A stretch of DNA of 64,000 nt from positions 186,001 to 250,000 of the forward strand of contig JACCEN010000006.1 in assembly GCA_013416435.1 (NCBI GenBank), written 5' to 3'. The stretch comes from Alcaligenaceae bacterium (GTDB lineage: Bacteria; Pseudomonadota; Gammaproteobacteria; Burkholderiales; Burkholderiaceae_B). A program made the translations under genes and the position numbers. A model generated the notes under the pieces. The model was not told the DNA's origin and ran no database searches. It was given only the letters and a program-made list of their open reading frames with translations. Position 1 is the stretch's first letter, and each line of letters starts with the position of its first letter. This document shows positions 20,559 through 29,211 of this stretch, in pieces.

Positions 20559-22865
20559 ATGGATAGTACACAAGCTGATTTGTTCGACCAGGACGGCGGC
20601 GATGGCGCCGGCATGACGCTGGCCCATTATGCCGAGCAGGCATACCTGGATTACGCGGTATCGGTGGTCCGGGGACGGGCACTGCCGGACGTGGCCGACG
20701 GCCAGAAGCCGGTGCAGCGGCGCATACTGTACGCCATGCAGGCCATGGGCCTCGGGGCGGGCGCCAAGCCGGTGAAATCGGCCCGCGTGGTGGGCGATGT
20801 GCTGGGCAAGTACCACCCCCATGGCGACCAGGCCGCCTATGACGCCATGGTCCGCATGGCGCAGGACTTCACTCTGCGCTACCCGCTGGTGGACGGCCAC
20901 GGCAACTTCGGCTCGCGCGATGGCGACAACGCGGCGGCCATGCGCTACACCGAGGCGCGCCTCACACCGTTTGCCCGCATCCTGCTGGACGAACTGGACG
21001 AAGGTACCGTCGATTTCGCCGCCAATTACGACGGCAGCCAAAAGGAGCCGGTCCTGTTGCCGGCGCGGCTGCCTGTCATGCTCTTGAACGGCGCGTCGGG
21101 CATCGCGGTCGGCATGGCCACCGAGATCCCTTCCCATAACCTGCGCGAGGTGGCGAGCGCCTGCGTTGCGCTCATCCGCCATCCCAAGCTGACGGATGAA
21201 GAGCTTTACGCCATGGTGCCCGGGCCCGACTACGCGGGCGGCGGCCAGATCATTTCATCGCCCGCCGACATTGCCCACATCTATGCGACCGGCCGCGGCT
21301 CCATCAAGGCGCGCGCGCGCTGGCAGTTCGAAGAGCTCGCGCGCGGCCAGTGGCAACTGGTGGTCAACGAACTGCCGCCCGGCACCTCCGCGCAAAGAAT
21401 CCTGGAAGAGATCGAAGACCTGACCAATCCCAAGGTCAAGGCCGGCAAGAAGAGCCTGACGTCCGAGCAGCAGCAGACCAAGGCGCTGGTGCTCGGCATG
21501 CTGGATACGGTGCGCGACGAGTCGGGCAAGGACGCGGCGGTGCGCCTGGTGTTCGAGCCCAAGACCAGCCGCATCGACCGCGACGAATTCGTGAACGTCC
21601 TGCTGGCCCAGACCGGCATGGAGGGCAACGCGCCCATCAACCTCGTGTGCCTGGGCACGGATGGCCGTCCCCGCCAGAAATCGCTGCGGCACATCCTGAC
21701 GGAATGGCTGGAGTTCCGCGCGCACACCATGACACGCCGGACGGAGTACCGCCTGGACAAGGTGACGGACCGCATCCATGTGCTGGAAGGGCGCATGGTC
21801 GTCTACCTGAACGTCGACGAGGTCATCCAGACCATACGGGAATCGGACGAGCCGAAGGCTGCGCTGATGGAGCGCTTCGAACTTTCGGAAAGGCAGGCCG
21901 AGGACATCCTTGAAATGCGCTTGCGCCAGTTGGCCAGGCTGGAGGGTTTCAAGATAGAGAAAGAACTGGAAGAACGCAACAAAGAGCAGGCATCCCTGCG
22001 TGAACTGCTGGACAATCCCGCCGCGTTCAAGCGTTTGATGATCAAGGAAATAGAAGCCGACGCCAAGCAGTACGGCGACGACCGCCGCACCCTGATCGAA
22101 GCGGCCGAGAGGGCGGTGCTGGAATCCAAGGTGGTCGAAGAACCGGTCACCGTGATCATGTCGCAAAAGGGCTGGCTGCGGGCGCGGCAAGGCCATGGCC
22201 ATGACGCGGCGCAGTTCGGCTTCAAGACCGGCGATGCGATGTATGACGCCGTCGAGTGCCTCACCACCGATGAGCTGGTCGCCATCTCGAATACGGGGCG
22301 TGTCTACACGGTTGCCGTGTCCAGCCTTCCGTCGGCCCGCGGAGACGGCCAGCCCATCACGTCCATGATCGATCTGGAGCCGGGCGCGCGCATCGTGCAC
22401 ATGCTCGCCGGACCGTCGGAACAGCGCTATGTGCTGGGCACGGGCTCGGGATATGGGTTCATCGCGAAACACAAGGACCTGACGACGCGGCAGCGCGCCG
22501 GCAAGCAGTTCCTCAACCTGGAAAGCACGGATGCGCTGCTCAAGCCGCTGGCCTTGCGCAACACCGACACGCACGTGGCGATGCTGGCCCGGAAGGGCCG
22601 TTTCCTGGTCATCGACATCCACGAGCTCAAATCCCTGTCGGGCGGCGGGCGCGGCACCATTCTGATGGGGCTCGATGAAGGCGATGCGGTGGCGCAATGG
22701 GTGCCCGTCGGCCCCGACGGCATTCTGGTCAGTGGCATATACCGCGCCAAGGACACCACCTGGAGCATGGACATGGAGGCGCTGGCCGAATATGTGGGCA
22801 AACGGGCAAGGAAAGGCAAGGCCTTGTCGCTGAAGATGAAGCAACCTACACTTTTGCGGGCGTGA
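20559..22865 (+). CDS. parC: DNA topoisomerase IV subunit A
   Basis: 768-residue DNA-cleaving subunit. Catalytic tyrosine Y130 lies in [10 protein letters not shown] (E. coli Y120). The quinolone-determining segment [15 protein letters not shown] carries Gln91 and Asp95 where E. coli ParC has Ser80 and Glu84. The C-terminal beta-pinwheel is present but shorter than in gyrase, and the acidic gyrase tail is absent. Pairing with parE in an operon identifies topoisomerase IV rather than gyrase. A GC-rich hairpin follows the stop. Confidence 0.96.
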   Translation: MDSTQADLFDQDGGDGAGMTLAHYAEQAYLDYAVSVVRGRALPDVADGQKPVQRRILYAMQAMGLGAGAKPVKSARVVGDVLGKYHPHGDQAAYDAMVRMAQDFTLRYPLVDGHGNFGSRDGDNAAAMRYTEARLTPFARILLDELDEGTVDFAANYDGSQKEPVLLPARLPVMLLNGASGIAVGMATEIPSHNLREVASACVALIRHPKLTDEELYAMVPGPDYAGGGQIISSPADIAHIYATGRGSIKARARWQFEELARGQWQLVVNELPPGTSAQRILEEIEDLTNPKVKAGKKSLTSEQQQTKALVLGMLDTVRDESGKDAAVRLVFEPKTSRIDRDEFVNVLLAQTGMEGNAPINLVCLGTDGRPRQKSLRHILTEWLEFRAHTMTRRTEYRLDKVTDRIHVLEGRMVVYLNVDEVIQTIRESDEPKAALMERFELSERQAEDILEMRLRQLARLEGFKIEKELEERNKEQASLRELLDNPAAFKRLMIKEIEADAKQYGDDRRTLIEAAERAVLESKVVEEPVTVIMSQKGWLRARQGHGHDAAQFGFKTGDAMYDAVECLTTDELVAISNTGRVYTVAVSSLPSARGDGQPITSMIDLEPGARIVHMLAGPSEQRYVLGTGSGYGFIAKHKDLTTRQRAGKQFLNLESTDALLKPLALRNTDTHVAMLARKGRFLVIDIHELKSLSGGGRGTILMGLDEGDAVAQWVPVGPDGILVSGIYRAKDTTWSMDMEALAEYVGKRARKGKALSLKMKQPTLLRA

Positions 22866-22866
22866 T

Positions 22867-22894
22867 GGCGGCGGCACGCGCCGCCGTCCTTTTA
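22867..22894 (+). terminator. Terminator of parE-parC
   Basis: GGCGGCG, loop GCACG, CGCCGCC, then GTCCTTTTA: a 7-bp all-GC stem and a short T-run beginning right after the parC stop. Confidence 0.65.
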
Positions 22895-22955
22895 GCGCTA
22901 TCTGGTTCCAAGCCTTAAAATGGCTTTGTTTTCAATCTTTTCATAGTCAGACGTC

Positions 22956-23990
22956 ATGAGTTTCAAGGTTACCGTCCAGCCCAGCAACCACGCTTTTTCG
23001 GTCGAAGACGGTCAATCCGTGCTTGATGCCGCACTCGCCGCCGGCATCGTCCTGCCTTACAGCTGCCGTAACGGTGCGTGCTCCACCTGCAAAGGCAAGG
23101 TCGTGGAAGGCAGCTACGAGGCCGGCGATGGCCCGGCCCACGTGCTTTCGCCTGAAGAGCTCGAACAAGGCTATACCTTGTTCTGCCAGGCCAAGCCGAC
23201 TTCCGACATGCTCATCGAGGCGCGCGAGATCCGCATGGCCAGCGACATCCAGATCCGCAAGATGCCGGCGCGGGTCATGGGTATCGAGGACGCCGCCGGC
23301 GACGTCAAGATCATCAAGCTGCAACTGCCCGCCGCCGACCCATTCCGCTACTATGCGGGGCAGTACATCGAGTTCATCCTGAAGGACGGGCGGCGGCGCA
23401 GCTATTCCATGGCCACCATTCCCAACGAAAGCAATCTCGTCGAACTGCACATCCGGCATACGCCCGGCGGCGTGTTCACCGATCATGTCTTCGGTGCGGG
23501 CGCCACACAGATGAAGCTGCGCGAGATCCTGCGCGTCGAGGGTCCTTTGGGGTCATTCTTCCTGCGCGAGGAAAGCGACCGGCCCATCGTGTTCCTGGCC
23601 AGCGGAACCGGCTTCGCGCCCATCAAGGCCATCGTCGAACGCATGATAGAAACGGGCAGCACGCGCAAAGCGGTCCTGTATTGGGGCGGCCGCCGCCCGG
23701 CGGACCTTTACATGGACTCGCTGGCGCGGGAATGGGAAAAGACCATGCCGGACTTCTCCTACATCCCCGTCGTCTCCGATGCCTTGCCCGAAGACAACTG
23801 GAGCGGCCGCGTCGGCTTCGTGCACCAGGCCGTGCTGCAAGACCTGCCGGATCTCTCCGGCCACCAGGTCTATGCCTGTGGCGCGCCTATCGTGGTCGAA
23901 AGCGCGAGGCGCGATTTCGTGAAGCTGGCGGGCCTGCCCGAAGACGAGTTCTACGCGGACGCCTTTACGACCGAGGCGGACATCGCCTAG
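22956..23990 (+). CDS. 2Fe-2S ferredoxin/FAD-NAD(P)H reductase fusion (AscD/CDP-glucoseen reductase-like)
   Basis: 344 residues. An N-terminal plant-type ferredoxin domain binds 2Fe-2S through CRNGACSTCKG and FCQAKP; it is fused to a ferredoxin-NADP reductase-type flavoprotein with the FAD motif RRSYSMATIP and NAD(P)-binding LASGTGFAPIKAI and ACGAP. Such proteins are routinely labelled CDP-6-deoxy-delta-3,4-glucoseen reductase, but no deoxysugar genes are nearby, so its electron acceptor is unknown; oxygenase reductases share the layout. It stands alone between parC (terminator) and dadA, 75 bases before the latter. Confidence 0.85.
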   Translation: MSFKVTVQPSNHAFSVEDGQSVLDAALAAGIVLPYSCRNGACSTCKGKVVEGSYEAGDGPAHVLSPEELEQGYTLFCQAKPTSDMLIEAREIRMASDIQIRKMPARVMGIEDAAGDVKIIKLQLPAADPFRYYAGQYIEFILKDGRRRSYSMATIPNESNLVELHIRHTPGGVFTDHVFGAGATQMKLREILRVEGPLGSFFLREESDRPIVFLASGTGFAPIKAIVERMIETGSTRKAVLYWGGRRPADLYMDSLAREWEKTMPDFSYIPVVSDALPEDNWSGRVGFVHQAVLQDLPDLSGHQVYACGAPIVVESARRDFVKLAGLPEDEFYADAFTTEADIA

Positions 23991-24065
23991 CCTGGTGCTC
24001 ATGCGCCTGGCGGGATTCTCGGCAGGCAGCGCCAAGCAATCCAAACAGCATCAGAGGAAAGCGCA

Positions 24066-25319
24066 ATGAGAGTAGCCGTACTGGGTAGCGGAATCATCGG
24101 GACATCGACGGCCTGGTGGCTCAGGCAGAATGGCCATGAGGTCGTCGTCATCGACCGAGAAAACGGTCCGGGGCAGGAAACCAGCCGCGCCAACGGGGGG
24201 CAGATTTCGGTGTCGTATTCCGAGCCCTGGGCCAATCCCCAGGTCATCAGAAAGCTGGCGCGCTGGCTCTTCAAGGACGACTCCCCCATCGTCTTCAAGC
24301 CCCAGTTCGATCCGCGGCAATGGTGGTGGGGCCTGCTCTTCCTGCGCGAATGCCTCCCCTCGAGACTGGCACCGAATATACGCGCCATGGTCCGCATGTC
24401 CGAATACAGCCGCCGGACCTTGCAGGAAATGCGCCGCGAGCTGGACATCCAGTACGATCACCTCGAACGCGGCATTCTGAATTTCTACCGGGACAAGGCC
24501 GAGTTCGATTTTTCTCAGGAAATGGCCGGCGTGATGCGTGATTTCGGCGTGGACAGGCGCATCGTCAGCACCGAAGAGATCATCCGGCTCGAGCCGGCGC
24601 TCGCCGGCATGCGCGACCGCATCGTCGGTGGCGACTACACGGCCGAGGACGAAACGGGAGACGTCTACCTGTTTACCCGTGCGCTGGCGGAAAAATCCGC
24701 GGCCGCCGGTGTCGAATTCCGCTATGCCACCCAGCTCAGCCGTTTCCTGTCGATGGGCGGCCGCATCCAGGGTGCCGAGGTCATCAACTCAGAGGGTCTT
24801 TACGAAGTCGTGCAGGCCGATGTCTATGTGGCGGCCCTGGGTGCCTATACCCCCCATTTCGTGGCGCCGTTGGGAATTTCCTGCAATGTGTATCCGGCCA
24901 AGGGCTATTCAGCGACCTTCAATATCCTCGATACCGACCGCGCGCCCATGGTCAGCCTCACGGATAGCGCGAACAAGGTGGTGTATTCGCGGCTGGGCAA
25001 TACGCTGCGCATGGCCGGCACGGCCGAGCTGGGAGGTTATTCCCGCGCGCTGAATACCGCGCGTTGCGATAATATGACGCTGATGGCCCGGGAATTGTTC
25101 CCAAGCGTGCTCGATTTTGATAACGTACGCTACTGGTCTGGTTTGCGTCCCGCAACGCCGTCCAATGTCCCTCTCATCGGCCGGACGAAAATCCAGAACC
25201 TGTATCTCAATACCGGGCACGGCACATTGGGCTGGACCATGGGCGCAGGCTCCGGTCGCGCTTTGGCCGATCTCGTCTCCGGCCGCCGGCCCGAACCCGA
25301 GTTTCCTTTTCTAGGTTAA
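24066..25319 (+). CDS. dadA: D-amino acid dehydrogenase (DadA-like FAD oxidoreductase)
   Basis: 417-residue FAD-dependent oxidoreductase of the DAO family. FAD-binding VLGSGIIGTSTAWWL opens the protein, with the DadA-type SRANGGQISVSYSEPWANP stretch and a C-terminal GHGTLGWTMGAGSGR. DadA deaminates D-amino acids (classically D-Ala) at the membrane, feeding electrons to the quinone pool. Shine-Dalgarno AGAGGA precedes the ATG. No alr/dadX racemase is adjacent; instead a periplasmic binding protein follows after seven bases, hinting that an imported amine or amino acid is the substrate. Exact substrate uncertain. Confidence 0.85.
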   Translation: MRVAVLGSGIIGTSTAWWLRQNGHEVVVIDRENGPGQETSRANGGQISVSYSEPWANPQVIRKLARWLFKDDSPIVFKPQFDPRQWWWGLLFLRECLPSRLAPNIRAMVRMSEYSRRTLQEMRRELDIQYDHLERGILNFYRDKAEFDFSQEMAGVMRDFGVDRRIVSTEEIIRLEPALAGMRDRIVGGDYTAEDETGDVYLFTRALAEKSAAAGVEFRYATQLSRFLSMGGRIQGAEVINSEGLYEVVQADVYVAALGAYTPHFVAPLGISCNVYPAKGYSATFNILDTDRAPMVSLTDSANKVVYSRLGNTLRMAGTAELGGYSRALNTARCDNMTLMARELFPSVLDFDNVRYWSGLRPATPSNVPLIGRTKIQNLYLNTGHGTLGWTMGAGSGRALADLVSGRRPEPEFPFLG

Positions 25320-25326
25320 TTGCTTT

Positions 25327-26655
25327 ATGAAATTTCAGTGGCTATTTGGCGCATCGGATCCGATGCGCAAGCTTGCGTGGGTGAGCGCCGGATCATTGCT
25401 GGCAACATCCATGGCCGTAACCGCCGCGACCGAGGTTCGGGTCTGGCATTCCCTCAGCCCATACAACAAGGCCGTCTTCGAGGATCTGGTCAAGGATTTC
25501 AACCGCAGCCAGAATGAAGTCGACGTAAAACTGAAGGCTTTCGACAGCGAAGAGGCGATCGAATCTGCGCTTGCCGCAGCCAAGAAGCGCGACGACAGGC
25601 CGCAACTGGTGCAGCTGGACGACGACCGCGCACCCGAGCAGATCGCCGGCCGTTCGTACATACAGCCGCTGCACGTCCTGCTGGCCAAGTACCCCATCAA
25701 GGACGGCAAGTGGTTTCTTTCCGAGGAAAACACATTCGCGCGCGATGGCAAAGGCCGTCTGGTGGCCTTTCCATACATGGTCGATGTTCCGGTCATGTTC
25801 TACAACATCGAGTCGTTCAAGAAGGCCAAGCTGACGCCGGCCGCGCCTCAACGCGCCTGGAACAGTTTGCAGGACCAACTCGTATCGCTGGCCAACAATG
25901 GTTCGCGCAAATGTCCGCTGACATCCGACCAGCCGGTATCCATCAACCTCGAGAACCTGGCCGCCGTCAACAATCAGCTGTACACCAGCAATGACAACGG
26001 CCTGAAAGGCAAGCCGGCCTTCCTGTTCGACGTGATGTACATTCGGCATCTGTCGCTGATGATCAGCTGGGTCCGCACCGAGCTCATGGTCAAGCCGGAG
26101 TTCGGCTCCGTTGCCGCCAAGCGCTTCGCCAACAACGAATGCGCCGTGCTGTTCTCGACTTCCAGCAACCTGGGCTGGTTCAAGGACACGAAAAAGCTGA
26201 ATTTCTCCGTCAGCGGGCTGCCTTATTATCCCCAGGTAACCGATAAGCCGGGTAACCCGTTCGTGGGCGGTTCGGCTTTGTGGGTGACGGCGGGCCATTC
26301 CAAGGAAAGCGATGCGAGCAGCGCCCGCTTCCTGGGCTGGCTGGCCGAACCCAAGCAGGCTGCCCAGTGGTACCAAAAGACGGGCTTCCTGCCGCTGACG
26401 CAGCAGGCCTTCGCCCAGACCGACAAGTCCTACTACAAGGACCTGGGCGAATGGCAGTCGCTGGTTGCGGTCAACGCGCGCAGCCCCGGCAATCGTGGCC
26501 GCGGTTTCCGCATCGATAACTATCCGCAGATCCACGCCATGTTCCATCGCACGCTGGAACAGGCGCTGAATGGCCAGCAACCCGCCGTGACGGCGCTCAA
26601 GACCGCCGCTGCCGAAGCCGGAAAGATGATGTCGAGCAAATCGCAGCAGCGATAA
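25327..26655 (+). CDS. Extracellular solute-binding protein, UgpB-like (family 1)
   Basis: 442 residues with an N-terminal signal sequence and a mature region beginning about TEVRVWHSLSPYNKAVFEDL, typical of family-1 binding proteins such as UgpB (glycerol-3-phosphate) and MalE. Two starts are possible: ATG 25327 and ATG 25363 (MRKLAWVSAGSLLATS), the second giving a more usual signal peptide (cleavage near VTAA-TEV); I list the longer frame. No permease or ATPase gene is present nearby, so its transporter must be encoded elsewhere. Seven bases after dadA, thus probably co-transcribed, and closed by a strong terminator. Confidence 0.85.
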   Translation: MKFQWLFGASDPMRKLAWVSAGSLLATSMAVTAATEVRVWHSLSPYNKAVFEDLVKDFNRSQNEVDVKLKAFDSEEAIESALAAAKKRDDRPQLVQLDDDRAPEQIAGRSYIQPLHVLLAKYPIKDGKWFLSEENTFARDGKGRLVAFPYMVDVPVMFYNIESFKKAKLTPAAPQRAWNSLQDQLVSLANNGSRKCPLTSDQPVSINLENLAAVNNQLYTSNDNGLKGKPAFLFDVMYIRHLSLMISWVRTELMVKPEFGSVAAKRFANNECAVLFSTSSNLGWFKDTKKLNFSVSGLPYYPQVTDKPGNPFVGGSALWVTAGHSKESDASSARFLGWLAEPKQAAQWYQKTGFLPLTQQAFAQTDKSYYKDLGEWQSLVAVNARSPGNRGRGFRIDNYPQIHAMFHRTLEQALNGQQPAVTALKTAAAEAGKMMSSKSQQR

Positions 26656-26703
26656 AAGGTTCTATTCGTACATCTCGGTCTGGCGGCACCCGCCGCAAGA
26701 AAG

Positions 26704-26749
26704 CAAGATAGCCCGTACTGCAATCCGCAGCACGGGCTATCTTGTTTTT
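26704..26749 (+). terminator. Strong intrinsic terminator between the binding protein and pilL
   Basis: CAAGATAGCCCGT ... ACGGGCTATCTTG with an inner CTGC/GCAG extension and loop AATCC, followed by TTTTTG. A very stable hairpin plus T-run on the plus strand. It ends only 11 bases before the pilL ATG, so it also sits in any transcript that enters the pilus operon from upstream. Confidence 0.92.
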
Positions 26750-26760
26750 GGGTGACCGCC

Positions 26761-27588
26761 ATGTCCAGATTTCTTGCGATGTTTCTTGCCTGCGCAATGC
26801 TTGCCGCCTGCACACCCTCCTTGCGTTGGCCCTGGCCCGCAGCCGCATCGCAAGCAGCGCCAGCGCCAGCGCCGGGCGCACACTACAGTTTTGCATGGCG
26901 CCTGTCGGGCGACCGTGCGGTTGCGCCGCTGCAAGTGTTCGACGACGGTCGCCAGACCTGGCTGCAGTTTTCCGAGTCGCAGGCCGTACCCGCCATCTTC
27001 TTCCGTGGCGCCACAGGCGACCAGTTGCTGCCCTACACACGGCAAGGGCCTTACGTCGTCCTGTCAGGCGTCTGGCCTGAACTTATCCTGCGGGGCGGTT
27101 CGCTGGTCGGTCACGTCCGCCGCGAAGCCCCCGCGCAAGCGGCCGGCCAGCAGGAACCTCCGGGCAGTGTCTCCGCCGATCCGGTCCCTGTGTCCGTTTC
27201 GCAGGCCATCGAAGCCCCTGATCCGATTCCGACCGAAGCGCAGACGGCCGCCCTGACGGCCCAAAGCTTCCCCGATCCCGAATCGCAAGCGCCATCGTTC
27301 TTTCAGGCCGGCCCGCAAGACCGCACCATGCGGGCCGCCCTCGACCGCTGGGCAAGAAGCGTGGGCTGGACCTTCGAGCCCGAGCATTGGGTGGTCGACG
27401 TCGATATTCCATTGGCGGGTTCGGCCCGTTTCGAGGCGGGGTTCAAGTCCGCGGTGCGCGAACTGCTCGCTTCGACCGAACTTGGCGAAAGACCTTTGCA
27501 GCCTTGCTTCTACTCCAACAGGGTGCTGCGCATCGTGCCTTATGCCCAGCCGTGCGACCGCAGCGTCGGCGGCGGGAGAACATCATGA
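26761..27588 (+). CDS. pilL: Type IVb pilus lipoprotein PilL (TcpQ-like C-terminus)
   Basis: 275 residues from ATG 26761 (GTG 26752 is also in frame; GGGTG upstream fits the ATG). Signal peptide with lipobox LAAC, lipidated Cys17. The N-terminal half contains a VirB9-like beta segment (HYSFAWRLSGDRAVAPLQVFD); a Pro/Ala/Glu-rich linker follows; the last 90 residues (RAALDRWARSVGWTFEPEHW) match the TcpQ/PilL C-terminal domain, which pairs with the secretin in R64/TCP pili. It is the first gene of an eight-gene pilus operon and overlaps pilN by four bases (ATGA). Confidence 0.8.
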   Translation: MSRFLAMFLACAMLAACTPSLRWPWPAAASQAAPAPAPGAHYSFAWRLSGDRAVAPLQVFDDGRQTWLQFSESQAVPAIFFRGATGDQLLPYTRQGPYVVLSGVWPELILRGGSLVGHVRREAPAQAAGQQEPPGSVSADPVPVSVSQAIEAPDPIPTEAQTAALTAQSFPDPESQAPSFFQAGPQDRTMRAALDRWARSVGWTFEPEHWVVDVDIPLAGSARFEAGFKSAVRELLASTELGERPLQPCFYSNRVLRIVPYAQPCDRSVGGGRTS

Positions 27589-29183
27589 TGTTCATGATGC
27601 CTGTGCTGCGGCTCGTCGCCGTGGCGGCCGCCAGCGGGTCCCTCTCATCCTGCGCCCTCGGCGACCGCATACGCCAGATCGCCACGGCGGTCGAAGCTCA
27701 GCATGCCCATATCCATCAAAGGCAGGCGGAATTCGCCAATGTCATCGGCGACCCGGAAAGCCGGCGAGCCGCCCAGGATGTGCCGCGCCCTTGGCTGGCG
27801 GGCAGGGCACAGCCCCTGGCACGCGAAATCGTTTTGCCGATGGCGCTGCGGGCCGACGTCAACACCACGCTGCTGTTTTCCGACGGCGGCCTCGACTTGC
27901 CCATGCTGGCGCAGCGGATCACCGCCGCCACCAACATCCCCGTCCACGTGCGGCCGGATGCCCTTCTTCCTCCCGAAATGTTCCTGCCGCGCCTGAACCG
28001 CTCCGGCGCCGTGCCATCTATGGTGTCTGCCGCCCCGTTGCTGCCGCCTGGCGGCGGGCCCGAGCCATTGGTCCGCATCCTTGATCGCATCAGCGCGCGG
28101 CTCGGCATCATGTGGCGATACCATCAGGATCGCATCGAGTTCTACCGCACGGAAACCCGCAGCTTCAATGTGCGGGCGCTCACCCTCGACGCCACGTCCG
28201 AAGCCTCATTGGGGCAGGGCGCCACCACCTCGTCGGAAGGCTTTGTCAGCAGTTCCAGAACCCAATTGGCGAGCACCGCGAAAGACGTCTTCGCCGTGGT
28301 CCGCGCGCGCATAGAGCCTTTTCTGACCCAGGCGGGCATCGTCGTGGCGGAACCGGGCGCGGGCTCCACGGTGGTCGTCACCGACACGCCCGACGCTCTG
28401 TCGCGCATTGCCGCCTATCTCGAACAGGAAAACCGCGCGCTCACGCGCCGGGTGCGGCTTATCGTCGAAGAGTTCACGGTAGTGCTCCATGACACCGCCG
28501 AAGCGGGCATCGACTGGAATCTGGTGTTCTCGAGCGCCCGATTGGCCGCCTCGCTCGTGGCGCCTGGGCCGGGCATCGTGGGCGGTGCGCTGGGCGCGCG
28601 CCTGGATCAAGGCCCTTTTGCCGGGTCCGAGGCCGTGGTCAAAGCCTTGAGCGAAGTGGGCAGGGTGGTACGGCGCAGCAGCATGCCTGTACTTACCCTC
28701 AATCGGCGGCCCGTCACCCACGCCGTGCGCACCACTTTTTCCTATATCGACCGCGTCGAGACGACCGCGCTGGGCGGTGTCGCAAACCTTGCGCTGCCTT
28801 CGGTATCCGTCAGCCAGCGCGAGGAAACGGTGGGCTCGCTGCTCACGCTCCTGCCCGATGCCCAGGAAGACGGCCAGATCCTTCTTTCGCTGGCCTACGA
28901 CAACACCGTGGCGCAGCCACTGAAATCAATCGCTTTCGGCAACAAGGAAAATCCCTTGCAATTGCAGCAGATCACCATCGACGGCAACGGGACCGTGCAG
29001 CAGGTCGCGCTCCAGCCGGGGCAGCCCGTACTGATTTCAGGCTTTGACCGCAGGGTCGAGGAAACCGAAGGCAGGCGGCTCAATCCGGGCATCCCACTGG
29101 CACTGGGCGGGGGCGACCGCGCGTCGGCTCAGCACCTGACCACCGTCATGATGGTGTCCGCCCAGGTCGAAGAAGGCTACTAG
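27585..29183 (+). CDS. pilN: Type IVb pilus secretin PilN (lipoprotein)
   Basis: 532 residues. Start at ATG 27585, five bases after GGGAGA; a second ATG follows directly. The signal peptide ends in lipobox LSSC (Cys23). The N-terminal region has STN/N-type features (ADVNTTLLFSDGGLDLPMLAQRI), an FNVRALTLD segment, and the C-terminal secretin core includes VPVLTLNRRPVTHAVRTTF-like sequence followed by QREETVGSLLTLLPDAQED and QPVLISGF. This is the outer-membrane pore through which the pilus passes. Length resembles R64 PilN (about 560). Overlaps pilL by ATGA; 28 bases to pilO. Confidence 0.88.
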   Translation: MMFMMPVLRLVAVAAASGSLSSCALGDRIRQIATAVEAQHAHIHQRQAEFANVIGDPESRRAAQDVPRPWLAGRAQPLAREIVLPMALRADVNTTLLFSDGGLDLPMLAQRITAATNIPVHVRPDALLPPEMFLPRLNRSGAVPSMVSAAPLLPPGGGPEPLVRILDRISARLGIMWRYHQDRIEFYRTETRSFNVRALTLDATSEASLGQGATTSSEGFVSSSRTQLASTAKDVFAVVRARIEPFLTQAGIVVAEPGAGSTVVVTDTPDALSRIAAYLEQENRALTRRVRLIVEEFTVVLHDTAEAGIDWNLVFSSARLAASLVAPGPGIVGGALGARLDQGPFAGSEAVVKALSEVGRVVRRSSMPVLTLNRRPVTHAVRTTFSYIDRVETTALGGVANLALPSVSVSQREETVGSLLTLLPDAQEDGQILLSLAYDNTVAQPLKSIAFGNKENPLQLQQITIDGNGTVQQVALQPGQPVLISGFDRRVEETEGRRLNPGIPLALGGGDRASAQHLTTVMMVSAQVEEGY

Positions 29184-29211
29184 GGCCTGTCAACGCTAAA
29201 AGGTAGGCAAT

